Shown here: positions 1 through 6,055 of the stretch, piece after piece
How the letters are laid out: every line of letters begins with the position of its first letter
Position numbering within the stretch: position 1 is the first letter of the stretch
NCBI GenBank assembly: GCA_023427825.1
Contig: JAEZAI010000046.1
Span: forward strand, 1-11,068
DNA from: Actinomycetes bacterium
GTDB lineage: Bacteria > Actinomycetota > Acidimicrobiia > Acidimicrobiales > Microtrichaceae
DNA: 11,068 bases
Direction of reading: 5' to 3'
Made by a program: the position numbers and the translations under genes
The notes under the pieces: model-generated
The model's database searches: none
What the model was told of the DNA's origin: nothing
Seen by the model: only the letters and a program-made list of their open reading frames with translations

Positions 1-43
1 GGGGGGGGGGGGGGGGGGGGGGGGGGCCCCCCCCCCCCCCCCC
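1..43. other. Poly-G/poly-C contig-end artefact
   Basis: The window opens with 26 uninterrupted G followed by 17 uninterrupted C, and ordinary coding sequence starts immediately after. A G run meeting a C run is self-complementary. It is typical of low-signal two-colour sequencing (dark cycles called as G) joined to its reverse complement at a contig end. I see no biological role for it and would not trust any reading frame through it. Confidence 0.85.
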
Positions 44-739
44 GCCGCGGCGGACGAGTACGTGGCGATGGCCCGCGACGGGTTGCTGGCGAAGGCGGGT
101 GGGGTTGGCGACGCTCCGCCGCCGGACCAGCCCCTTCCGGTGGGCAGCGGTCGTGCGGCTTTCGCGGTGGTCAACCCCTCCCAGCTCTGGGGGTATGCGG
201 ACGCGCTGGCCGACGGCCGGGCGCCCGAGGCCGATCTCGCAGTGTCCGCGCTCCCTGGCGAGACCGGGCCGATCGCGCCGGTGCTCGGGGACGTCTGGGT
301 GTTGAGCTCATCGGCGACCGAGGCGGAGTCCTCGGCTGCGGGAGAGCTCGTGGACTGGTTGGCGGCGGACGAGCAGCAGGCAGCCATGGTGTCGCTGACG
401 GACCTGCTCCCGCTGTCCACCGGTGCGGCGGACCTCCCGGTGCTCGCCCCGTACTGGGAGCGTCTGCCGCTGCTCCGACAGGCCGAGGACGTGGTGGCGG
501 AGCACGCCACCGCGACGTCGTCGTGGGGCTCCGTTCCAGGCGCGGCCCCGACCGCATCGCACCTGCTCGGCGCGGCGGCCTTCGATGGCCGGCCTCTGGT
601 GGAGGCATGGGCGCTGCTGAACCGAGCGCTGGCTCGTCACGGGTGGGAGCAGGACCCGCAGTCCGCTCGGGCCTACGCCGGGTGCCTGTTGAGCGCGGAC
701 GTCGGCCGCGAGTCGATCGCCGACTGCGCGCAGTTGTGA
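44..739 (+). CDS. Extracellular solute-binding protein (ABC importer), C-terminal part, 5' truncated
   Basis: The frame is open from the first trustworthy base, reading AAADEYVAMARDG, so the GTG at 62 is probably internal and the true start lies off the contig. About 231 residues remain. The pattern fits the C-terminal lobe of family 1 (sugar or glycerol-phosphate type) solute-binding proteins. A segment with a bound-ligand-style GRAAFAVVNPSQLWGY is followed by a 'LPGETGPIAPVLGDVWVLS' segment. Next comes an acidic helix with DWLAADEQQAAM and then LLPLSTG, which correspond to the family's usual 'PLP...G.W.I', 'A..F..FL.S.E.Q' and 'LP' landmarks. Such proteins are exported, often as lipoproteins, and deliver substrate to a membrane permease. 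The signal sequence, the permease genes and any clue to the substrate are outside the window. The family call rests on sequence pattern only. Confidence 0.6.
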   Translation, partial: AAADEYVAMARDGLLAKAGGVGDAPPPDQPLPVGSGRAAFAVVNPSQLWGYADALADGRAPEADLAVSALPGETGPIAPVLGDVWVLSSSATEAESSAAGELVDWLAADEQQAAMVSLTDLLPLSTGAADLPVLAPYWERLPLLRQAEDVVAEHATATSSWGSVPGAAPTASHLLGAAAFDGRPLVEAWALLNRALARHGWEQDPQSARAYAGCLLSADVGRESIADCAQL

Positions 740-833
740 GACCCGGCCGGCGTCGGGAGGGCGGTCGCGCCTCTCGCGCAGGTACAGGTCGAGACTCGCG
801 AATATCGACCTCGAGTCGAGGTCGAGGGTTGCG
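740..833. other. Short gap between convergent genes
   Basis: These 94 bases separate the stop codon of the solute-binding protein from the stop codon of the deaminase on the other strand. The only structure I see is the palindrome at 806-824, listed separately. There is no open frame of note. Confidence 0.6.
806..824. terminator. Palindrome between convergent genes, candidate bidirectional terminator
   Basis: The arms CGACCTCGA and TCGAGGTCG are perfect reverse complements around one central G. As RNA this could form a stem of 7 bp with a 5-base loop in either direction. It sits 9 bases past the deaminase stop and 67 bases past the other gene's stop. No T tract follows on either strand, so it is at best a non-canonical actinobacterial terminator. 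Confidence 0.35.
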
Positions 834-1829
834 TCAGTCGCCGGCGGGATCCGGCGACCCCAGCCACGCGTCGATGCCGGCCAGCGCGGACACCTTCACG
901 TCGTCCGGGGCGCCGCCGCACTCGATCGAGGAGCGGGCGATCGTGGCCATCCGCTCGTCGTCGAAGCCGAAGTGGTCCCGGACCAGCACGTACTCCTCGA
1001 GCAGGCCGGGACCGAAGAGCAGCGGGTCGTCGCCGTTGATCGAGCACCGCACACCGGCGTCCAGGAGGGCGGGGAGCGGGTGCTCGTCGAGCGACGGGAA
1101 CACGCCGAGCATGAGGTTGGAGGTGGGGCACACGTCCAGGCAGGTGCCGAGCTCGGCCAGTCGCTCCACCAGGCCCGGCACCTCGAAGGACCGGACGCCA
1201 TGCTGGATGCGGTCGGCGCCGAGGAGGTCGAGCGAGTCCGCCACGAACTGCCCGGACTCCAGCTCGCCGGCGTGCGGCGTGGAGTGCAGCCCGAGCTCCT
1301 TGGCGGCGGCGAAGCACTCCACGAAGTCCTGCGGCGGGTGGCCGACCTCGTCGTTGTGGAGGCCGAAGCTGACGATCTGCCCCGGGTACTTGCGGGCGAT
1401 CTCCACGAGCGCCAGGCCGTCGGCGTCGGTGTCCTTCACCCGGTCCGCCGGCATCATGAACCGCACCGTGATCCCGTGGCGCTGGGCAGCCGCCTCGAAC
1501 ACGTCGAGCACCAGCTCCCAGGCGTCCTCGTCCGACGGGAACCGGTGCCGGTAGTTGCCGGCCCAGAACGAGGGCTCCAGGTACACGGCACCCTCCCTGG
1601 CGTGCTGCTCGCAGACCTGGTCTGCGAGGGCCTCCCAGTCCTCCCGTTCCCGCAGCACGTCGGTGGCGGCGACGTACGTGTCGGAGAACGCGGCGAAGTT
1701 GCCGTAGCCCCGGATCACCGGGACCTCGCGGTCGTACTTGGCGGCGAGCTCGGCCAAGAGCTGCGGGCTCATGCCGGCCTCGAGGTGCAGGTGCAGGTGG
1801 GCCTTGGGGAGGGTCGCCAGATCACGCAT
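834..1829 (-). CDS. add: Adenosine deaminase (metal-dependent amidohydrolase superfamily)
   Basis: Predicted cytosolic zinc enzyme converting adenosine or deoxyadenosine to inosine or deoxyinosine in purine salvage. The chosen product is 331 aa, usual for the family. In order it shows LPKAHLHLHLEAG near the N-terminus (metal ligands H13 and H15), HSTPHAGE (metal ligand H186, general acid E189), DRIQHG (H210), DVCPTSN at about 232-238 and SINGDDP (D267, D268). These are the full catalytic set of adenosine deaminases. I start at the ATG at 1829 (MRDLATLPKAH), where related actinobacterial proteins begin. The frame runs upstream to a TTG at 1892, but those 21 extra residues look unconserved. There is no Shine-Dalgarno sequence, but a TAGTCT box lies 7 bases upstream. 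One oddity is that the usual L-E-G-A order after the second metal histidine is L-E-A-G here. Aminodeoxyfutalosine deaminases share the fold, so substrate specificity is not certain. Confidence 0.9.
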   Translation of the reverse strand: MRDLATLPKAHLHLHLEAGMSPQLLAELAAKYDREVPVIRGYGNFAAFSDTYVAATDVLREREDWEALADQVCEQHAREGAVYLEPSFWAGNYRHRFPSDEDAWELVLDVFEAAAQRHGITVRFMMPADRVKDTDADGLALVEIARKYPGQIVSFGLHNDEVGHPPQDFVECFAAAKELGLHSTPHAGELESGQFVADSLDLLGADRIQHGVRSFEVPGLVERLAELGTCLDVCPTSNLMLGVFPSLDEHPLPALLDAGVRCSINGDDPLLFGPGLLEEYVLVRDHFGFDDERMATIARSSIECGGAPDDVKVSALAGIDAWLGSPDPAGD

Positions 1830-1836
1830 GCCGGCG

Positions 1837-1842
1837 AGACTA
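1837..1842 (-). promoter_or_regulatory. Candidate -10 box of a leaderless promoter for add
   Basis: On the minus strand TAGTCT fits the actinobacterial -10 pattern TANNNT. It ends 7 bases before the A of the deaminase ATG, which would put the transcription start at or next to the start codon. That would explain the missing ribosome binding site. No good -35 is seen at 16-19 bases. Confidence 0.4.
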
Positions 1843-1933
1843 GGGACGCCGGATTTCGGCGGCGTTTCCAGAGACGGTCGCCAATCGGTCAACAGAGGGT
1901 CAACAAATGAGTCCTCTGTCCCATGCGCCGTTG

Positions 1934-1948
1934 CTGAACTACGTTCAG
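1934..1948. promoter_or_regulatory. Inverted repeat, operator-like
   Basis: CTGAACTACGTTCAG has perfect 6-base arms around a 3-base spacer. It lies 206 bp before the pilB start and 105 bp upstream of the deaminase start. It resembles a LexA box in the GAAC...GTTC core, but the spacer is 3 rather than 4 bases. The binding protein is unknown. Confidence 0.35.
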
Positions 1949-1973
1949 TGCAGTAGGACGTACGCTCGTAGGT

Positions 1974-1987
1974 GGGGCGATCGCCCC
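1974..1987. promoter_or_regulatory. Perfect 14-bp palindrome, operator-like
   Basis: GGGGCGATCGCCCC is its own reverse complement. The flanks GGT and GCC extend the pairing to 20 bases with one G-T mismatch or wobble. It lies 35 bp upstream of the TTGACA box at 2022, a position where a regulator of the pilus operon could bind. It could equally be an RNA hairpin if transcription starts further upstream. Confidence 0.35.
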
Positions 1988-1997
1988 GCCAGATGTG

Positions 1998-2038
1998 GCC
2001 TCTTTGGGTGTTTCAGCCTCATTGACACCCTGAAAGGC
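1998..2038 (+). other. Imperfect inverted repeat upstream of pilB
   Basis: The 14-base arms at 1998-2011 and 2025-2038 pair at 11 of 14 positions, including a perfect GGGTGT/ACACCC next to a 13-base loop. An alternative pairing inside the same region joins TTTCAG (2011-2016) to CTGAAA (2030-2035). The two pairings exclude each other. The TTGACA box lies in the loop and right arm, so this may act as DNA rather than RNA. Confidence 0.3.
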
Positions 2039-2051
2039 GCTCAGCGACACT
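2022..2051 (+). promoter_or_regulatory. Candidate promoter of the pilus operon
   Basis: TTGACA at 2022-2027 matches the housekeeping -35 consensus exactly. With an 18-base spacer the -10 would be GACACT at 2046-2051, only a partial match to TANNNT. This would give a leader of roughly 95 bases containing the hairpin at 2057-2075. The -35 is strong and the -10 weak, so an activator may be needed, or the match may be chance. Confidence 0.3.
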
Positions 2052-2056
2052 GTCCT

Positions 2057-2075
2057 TCGCCCGAACTGCGGGCGA
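2057..2075 (+). other. Hairpin in the probable pilB leader
   Basis: TCGCCCG and CGGGCGA form a perfect 7-bp stem with the loop AACTG. It ends 61 bases before the pilB ribosome binding site. There is no T tract, so it is not an obvious terminator. It does not match the conserved cores of the c-di-GMP riboswitches I know. Confidence 0.35.
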
Positions 2076-2136
2076 CCGGCGCGTGTCGGTACGAGGGACG
2101 CCCCTCCCGTTCACCGGCGGGGTCGTCCCGTTCCAC

Positions 2137-2144
2137 GAGGGGAG
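2137..2144 (+). promoter_or_regulatory. Ribosome binding site of pilB
   Basis: GAGGGGAG lies 9 bases before the GTG at 2154. This spacing supports the GTG over the in-frame ATG at 2160. Confidence 0.6.
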
Positions 2145-2153
2145 TGCGCCGGC

Positions 2154-4187
2154 GTGTCGATGTTCCGACGAGGTGGCCGAAGCGAAGGTGACCAGTCGTC
2201 GGGCTGGCAGCGCTCCGAGCGCGGACGGCGTCGGAAGACCGACTTCGACAGCGTCGACCCGACGGCGCTCAACGCGCAGATCGAGGGTTGGGTCGGCGAG
2301 CAGCGTCCGAAGATCGGCGAGATCCTCCTCGAGCTCGGCTCGGTCGATCCCGACCAGCTGATCGAGGCGTTGCAGCGGCAGAAGGACCAGCCCGACGATG
2401 CGCAGGCCAAGGCCGTGCTCGGCGAGGTGCTCATCCAGCTCGGCTCGATCAACGAGGCCACGCTCGCCGCGGCACTCGCTCAGCAGTTCGGGATCCCGCT
2501 CGCGGACCTGACCGACATCGAGATCGAGTCGAACGCGGTCGCCGCGGTCCCCGAGGAGATGGCGCGACGTCACCGCGTGCTGCCGCTCCGCGTCGAGGAC
2601 GGTCGCGTCTACGTCGCCACGGCGAACCCGCTCGACACCGAGGCCATCCGCGAGCTCACCACCACCGTCGGATCGCTCGGCCTGATGATCGGCTCGGCCA
2701 CCGAGATCGATCGCCTCATCGACGACACCTACAACGTCCTGCACTCGGCGGACGACATGATCCGCGCGTTCGAGCTCGCGGACGACTCGGGCTCCGCCGC
2801 GACGGTCGACGACGACGGGCTCACGCTCGACGAGAACGCGCCGGTGGTACAGGTGGCCAACCGGATCCTCACGCAGGGCGTGCGGTCGCGGGCGTCGGAC
2901 ATCCACATCGAGCCCGAGGAGGACCACGTCCGGGTCCGCTACCGGGTGGACGGCGCCATGACCGAGGCCATCAAGCTGCCGAGCCGCATGTCGGCCGCGC
3001 TGGTGAGCCGCCTCAAGGTGATGGCCGGACTCAACATCGTCGAGCGCCGCCGCCCGCAGGACGGCCAGATGGCGATCACCGTCGACCACCGTCCCATCGA
3101 CGTCCGCATCGCCACCGCGGCAACGGTCCACGGCGAGAAGGTCGTCATGCGACTGCTCGACAAGACCAAGTCGCTGATCTCGCTCAAGGACCTGGGCATG
3201 CCGCCCACGATCGAGGCGCCGTACATCAACATCGTCAAGGCGCCCCTCGGCATGCTGCTGTGCACGGGCCCCACCGGCTCGGGCAAGACGACCACGCTCT
3301 ACGCCACGCTGCCCGAGATCAACGATCCGTCGCGCAACGTGGTCACCATCGAGGACCCGGTCGAGTACCAGTTCCCGGGCATCAGCCAGATGCCGGTGAC
3401 CGACACCGGCATGACGTTCGCCGAGGGACTGCGCGGCATCCTCCGCCAGGACCCCGACGTCATCCTCGTCGGTGAGATCCGCGACGAGGAGACCGCGCGC
3501 ATCGCCATGCAGGCGTCGCTCACCGGTCACTTCGTGCTGTCGTCGCTGCACTCGGTCGACTCGGTGGCGGCCATCCACCGGTTCACCGACATGGGCATCG
3601 AGCCCTTCCTGGTCGCGTCGGCGCTCACCGGCGTGGTCGGCCAGCGACTGCTGCGCCGCACGTGCTCCAACTGCCGCCAGCCCTACACGCCGACGCCGGC
3701 AGAGATCAGCCTGGTCGCCGACCAGGTCGGTCACCTGCCGACCACGTGGCTCAAGGGCGCGGGCTGCAACCTCTGCAACCGGTCCGGCTACCGCGGCCGG
3801 ATCGGCGTGTACGAGCTGCTGGCCATCTCGGACGCCATCCGTGAGCTGATCGTCGAGCGCGCTCCGCACAACCAGATGCGAGAGGTCGCGATCGAAGAGG
3901 GCATGAAGACCATGCAGGAGCAGGCCTTCACGCTCGTGGTCGACGGCCTGACCACCGTCGAGGACGTCATCCGCAACGTCTACGCCCCGGGCGTGGACAA
4001 GTTGGCCGAGGACGCTCCCAAGGAGCTCGGCCCCGGCAAGAAGGCGCTGCACAAGGGCCCGGGCGCCATCGAGGGCGGGCCCGACGAGATCGCGGACGGC
4101 AGCACCAACGGTGCCGCCGAGCCCACCCCGATGGGCGCGGCCACGCCGCCACCCTTCGACCTGACCGGCACGCCGAACGCGGAGTGA
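2154..4187 (+). CDS. pilB: Type IV pilus assembly ATPase PilB (GspE family)
   Basis: Cytoplasmic hexameric ATPase that drives pilin polymerisation by turning the PilC platform. The product is 677 aa. After a basic, low-complexity start (1-50), an MshEN/T2SSE N-domain spans about 50-165. It has two 24-residue motifs (53-76 and 88-111) of the kind that bind c-di-GMP in MshE. The N2 and ATPase domains follow at about 225-610. Visible motifs are Walker A GPTGSGKT (372-379), Asp box EDPVEYQ (400-406), Walker B VILVGEIRD with E441, and His box TGHFVLSSLHS. A zinc tetracysteine consists of C504, C507, C538 and C541. The tetracysteine and N-domain fit PilB/GspE rather than PilT or TadA. A Gly/Pro/Ala-rich tail (about 611-677) extends beyond the usual end. 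pilC follows 10 bases after the stop, so the two are surely cotranscribed. T2SS or competence systems use close relatives, but the downstream pilin genes favour a T4P-like machine. Confidence 0.95.
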   Translation: MSMFRRGGRSEGDQSSGWQRSERGRRRKTDFDSVDPTALNAQIEGWVGEQRPKIGEILLELGSVDPDQLIEALQRQKDQPDDAQAKAVLGEVLIQLGSINEATLAAALAQQFGIPLADLTDIEIESNAVAAVPEEMARRHRVLPLRVEDGRVYVATANPLDTEAIRELTTTVGSLGLMIGSATEIDRLIDDTYNVLHSADDMIRAFELADDSGSAATVDDDGLTLDENAPVVQVANRILTQGVRSRASDIHIEPEEDHVRVRYRVDGAMTEAIKLPSRMSAALVSRLKVMAGLNIVERRRPQDGQMAITVDHRPIDVRIATAATVHGEKVVMRLLDKTKSLISLKDLGMPPTIEAPYINIVKAPLGMLLCTGPTGSGKTTTLYATLPEINDPSRNVVTIEDPVEYQFPGISQMPVTDTGMTFAEGLRGILRQDPDVILVGEIRDEETARIAMQASLTGHFVLSSLHSVDSVAAIHRFTDMGIEPFLVASALTGVVGQRLLRRTCSNCRQPYTPTPAEISLVADQVGHLPTTWLKGAGCNLCNRSGYRGRIGVYELLAISDAIRELIVERAPHNQMREVAIEEGMKTMQEQAFTLVVDGLTTVEDVIRNVYAPGVDKLAEDAPKELGPGKKALHKGPGAIEGGPDEIADGSTNGAAEPTPMGAATPPPFDLTGTPNAE

Positions 4188-4197
4188 GGGACAGACC

Positions 4198-5463
4198 ATG
4201 ACGGCAACGGCACCTCAGCCCCAGGCACAGGAACCCCACAAGAGCAAGGCCCCCAAGCGGGCCAAGTACCGCTACGAGGGCGAGTCGATCCACGGCGACA
4301 CGGTCAAGGGGACCATCGAGGCGCCGTCGGCCAACGCGGCGCGCAACGAGCTGGCCGTGCAGGGCATCCGCGTCCTGAAGATCACGGAGAAGAAGGGCCT
4401 CCAGCTCGAGATCACCAAGGAGAAGGTGCCGCTCGTCGACATCATGCACTTCTCCCGTCAGATGGCCACGTTCCTCCGTGCGGGCGTGCCCATGACCGAG
4501 GCGCTCAACAACCTTCGTCAGGACGCGACGAACGCCCGGTTCAAGGCCGTGCTGGGTGACGTGCTCGACCGCGTGACGGGTGGGCGCTCGGTCACCGAGT
4601 CGCTCAGCATGCACGCCGACATCTTCCCCAGCTACTTCATGGCACTGCTGGGCTCGGCCGAGCTCACCGGTCGCATGGACGAGGCGTTCGACCAGCTGCA
4701 CGCCTACATCCGCCGCGACGTCGAGCTCACCCGAGCGGTGCGCAAGGCGCTGATCTACCCCTGCATCCTCCTCGGCGTCTCGTTGCTGGTCGTCATCGTC
4801 ATCGTGGTGTTCGCCATCCCGAAGTTCGCCGACTTCTTCGCCGACTTCGACGCCGAGCTGCCGCTGCCCACCCGACTGCTCATGTCGGTCGCCGACTTCG
4901 TGCAGTCGCCCGCGGGTCTGATCACCGGCATCGTCCTGGTGGCGCTGGCGGTCGGCACGATCGCCTACGTCCGCACGCCCGGCGGGCGCCGCAACCTCCA
5001 CGCCCTGCAGCTCAAGCTGCCGCTGGTGTCCACGGTGGTGACGTACGCGTCCACCGAGCGGTTCACCAGGGTGCTCGCCGCCCTGCTCGACGCCGGCGTC
5101 CCGCTGCCCGACGCCCTGCCCACCGCCATCGACTGCGCCAACAACCTCGTCTACAAGGAGCGCCTCTCCGAATCCATGGAGGGTGTGCTCACGGGTCAGG
5201 GCTTCGCCGATCCGCTGGCCCAGACCGGCCTGTTCCCGAACGCCGTGATCCAGATGGTGCGCGTGGGTGAGCGCACCGGCGAGCTGTCGGACCAGCTCAA
5301 CAACGCCGCCGGCTTCTACGAGGAGGAGCTGTCCTACGCCGTCGACAAGCTCACCGCGTACTTCGAGCCGATCATGATCCTCTTCATCGGCATCGTCGTC
5401 GGTTTCGTCGCCTTGGCCATGGTCTCGGCCATGTATGGGATTTACAATCAGGTTGAGTTGTAG
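4198..5463 (+). CDS. pilC: Type IV pilus inner-membrane platform protein PilC (GspF family)
   Basis: Integral membrane platform on which PilB acts to extract pilins from the membrane and add them to the pilus base. The product is 421 aa, typical for the family. It has two T2SSF repeats: the first at about 83-206 (HFSRQMATFLRAGVPMTEAL), the second at about 286-410 (ERFTRVLAALLDAGVPLPDAL). Each includes the family's glutamate/glycine segment (SAELTGRMDEA and GERTGELSDQL). Membrane segments lie at about 185-207, 239-257 and 390-412. The N-terminus (1-22) is a charged, Pro/Gln/Lys-rich cytosolic extension, followed by a 'YRYEG' segment usual at PilC starts. The ATG at 4198 has GAGGG 7 bases upstream, overlapping the end of pilB. 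In many genomes pilT sits between pilB and pilC; here it does not. The stop codon at 5461 is followed at once by two hairpins. Confidence 0.95.
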   Translation: MTATAPQPQAQEPHKSKAPKRAKYRYEGESIHGDTVKGTIEAPSANAARNELAVQGIRVLKITEKKGLQLEITKEKVPLVDIMHFSRQMATFLRAGVPMTEALNNLRQDATNARFKAVLGDVLDRVTGGRSVTESLSMHADIFPSYFMALLGSAELTGRMDEAFDQLHAYIRRDVELTRAVRKALIYPCILLGVSLLVVIVIVVFAIPKFADFFADFDAELPLPTRLLMSVADFVQSPAGLITGIVLVALAVGTIAYVRTPGGRRNLHALQLKLPLVSTVVTYASTERFTRVLAALLDAGVPLPDALPTAIDCANNLVYKERLSESMEGVLTGQGFADPLAQTGLFPNAVIQMVRVGERTGELSDQLNNAAGFYEEELSYAVDKLTAYFEPIMILFIGIVVGFVALAMVSAMYGIYNQVEL

Positions 5464-5464
5464 A

Positions 5465-5489
5465 ATCACATTCAGTTTCTGAACGTGAT
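5465..5489 (+). other. Intercistronic hairpin 1 after pilC
   Basis: The arms at 5465-5475 (ATCACATTCAG) and 5479-5489 (CTGAACGTGAT) pair at 10 of 11 positions, with the loop TTT. The hairpin starts one base after the pilC stop codon. No U tract follows, so a role in RNA processing, stability or differential expression is likelier than simple termination. Confidence 0.6.
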
Positions 5490-5494
5490 GCGTT

Positions 5495-5516
5495 GCACAT
5501 CCAACGGCGGATGTGC
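5495..5516 (+). other. Intercistronic hairpin 2 before the pilin genes
   Basis: GCACATCC (5495-5502) and GGATGTGC (5509-5516) form a perfect 8-bp stem around the loop AACGGC. It lies 5 bases after hairpin 1 and just before the G-rich ribosome-binding stretch at 5518-5534. Its right arm covers the GTG at 5513, which argues against that codon as the start of the next gene. Confidence 0.6.
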
Positions 5517-5536
5517 CGGGAGGGTTGGGGAAGGCC

Positions 5537-6055
5537 ATGGCAGACGGGCGGCAGGGAGGGACGCGAGCGTGGCCCAGTGCCGCCGTTGCGTGGCCTCACC
5601 ATTCCCGCTCGCAGTCCGGCTCGGTGCTGATGCTGGTGCTGGCCGTCGTCCTGATGCTGGCAGTGGCAGTGGTGGCGGTGCTGAACATGTCGCTCAACAC
5701 CGATGTGGTGGCCACCAAGCTCGAGGACTCTACGCGCACCATTCACAGCGTCGACGGCGCCATGGAGAAGGCGGTCAACGCGGTTCGCAACGATCCCGCA
5801 GCCTGCGTCGCCGGCTCGAAGGAGTCGTACGGTGACTATGACGTCGAGTGTGATGGCCCCGCGGTGGCCGGCAACCCGAGTCGGGTGGTGAAGCTGTTCG
5901 CAACCATCCCGGGTAGCGACGACCTCGTCGGCGCTGCGCTCGTTCGCTACACGGATCGAGAGAGCGGACTCCCGCTGCCGGGCTACACGGTTGAGGTGTG
6001 CGACTGGCTCTTGGGCGGTGCGCTCGAGTCCGACCTGAAGGGCTGCGCGGCGTGA
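5537..6055 (+). CDS. PilX/GspK-like minor pilin without Glu5
   Basis: The product is 172 aa from the ATG at 5537. A leader of about 28 residues, partly basic, ends in SQSG, followed by a very hydrophobic helix SVLMLVLAVVLMLAVAVVAV. This is the class III/IV pilin arrangement with a presumed prepilin-peptidase site after G28. Mature residue 5 is Leu, not the usual Glu, as in PilX_N and GspK proteins. The globular part (about 55-172) has four cysteines (90, 105, 155, 170), enough for two disulfides on the outside. The 3' end overlaps the next start codon in GTGA, which suggests coupled translation. The start is uncertain: GTG 5513 would add 8 residues but lies in a hairpin arm. GGGAGGG sits 12 bases before ATG 5537. 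In T2SS, GspK caps the pseudopilus; a tip position here is an inference. Confidence 0.7.
   Translation: MADGRQGGTRAWPSAAVAWPHHSRSQSGSVLMLVLAVVLMLAVAVVAVLNMSLNTDVVATKLEDSTRTIHSVDGAMEKAVNAVRNDPAACVAGSKESYGDYDVECDGPAVAGNPSRVVKLFATIPGSDDLVGAALVRYTDRESGLPLPGYTVEVCDWLLGGALESDLKGCAA

Larger units (their letters stand above)
1830..2153. other. Intergenic region between add and the divergent pilus operon
   Basis: These 324 bases have no convincing gene; short frames here lack family features. Structure from left to right is as follows. A direct repeat of GGTCAAC lies at 1887-1893 and 1898-1904, 11 bp apart start to start. An inverted repeat CTGAACTACGTTCAG lies at 1934-1948. A perfect 14-bp palindrome GGGGCGATCGCCCC lies at 1974-1987. 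An imperfect hairpin pairs 1998-2011 with 2025-2038, and a perfect 7-bp hairpin lies at 2057-2075. A TTGACA box lies at 2022-2027. The density of dyads suggests that the pilus operon is regulated, by DNA-binding protein, by leader RNA, or both. Confidence 0.55.

Noticed and set aside
1934..1948. LexA (SOS) box
   Set aside because: The GAAC/GTTC core is there but the spacer is 3 bases, whereas the actinobacterial SOS box needs 4.
1990..2014. Sigma-54 promoter for the pilus genes
   Set aside because: TGTGGCCTCTTTGGGTG only loosely resembles the GG/GC -24/-12 pattern, and sigma-54 is not usual in Actinobacteria.
2040..2110. c-di-GMP riboswitch in the pilB leader
   Set aside because: A hairpin is present, but the conserved core and tetraloop-receptor sequences of the known c-di-GMP riboswitch classes are not.
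1907..2191. 94-codon open frame on the plus strand overlapping the pilB start
   Set aside because: It runs through the palindromes and the ribosome binding site of pilB, lacks its own binding site and has no family features.
2019..4199. 726-codon open frame on the minus strand opposite pilB
   Set aside because: It is the antisense shadow of a high-GC gene with strong C/G third positions; its translation is Arg/Asp/Val/Leu-rich, without any motif, while the plus strand encodes an unmistakable PilB.
3967..5538. 523-codon open frame on the minus strand opposite pilC
   Set aside because: Antisense shadow of pilC; low-complexity His/Asp/Glu-rich translation with no recognisable domain.
5485..5835. 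116-codon plus-strand frame starting inside hairpin 1
   Set aside because: Arg-rich out-of-frame translation; the overlapping frame from 5537 encodes a clear pilin-type N-terminus.
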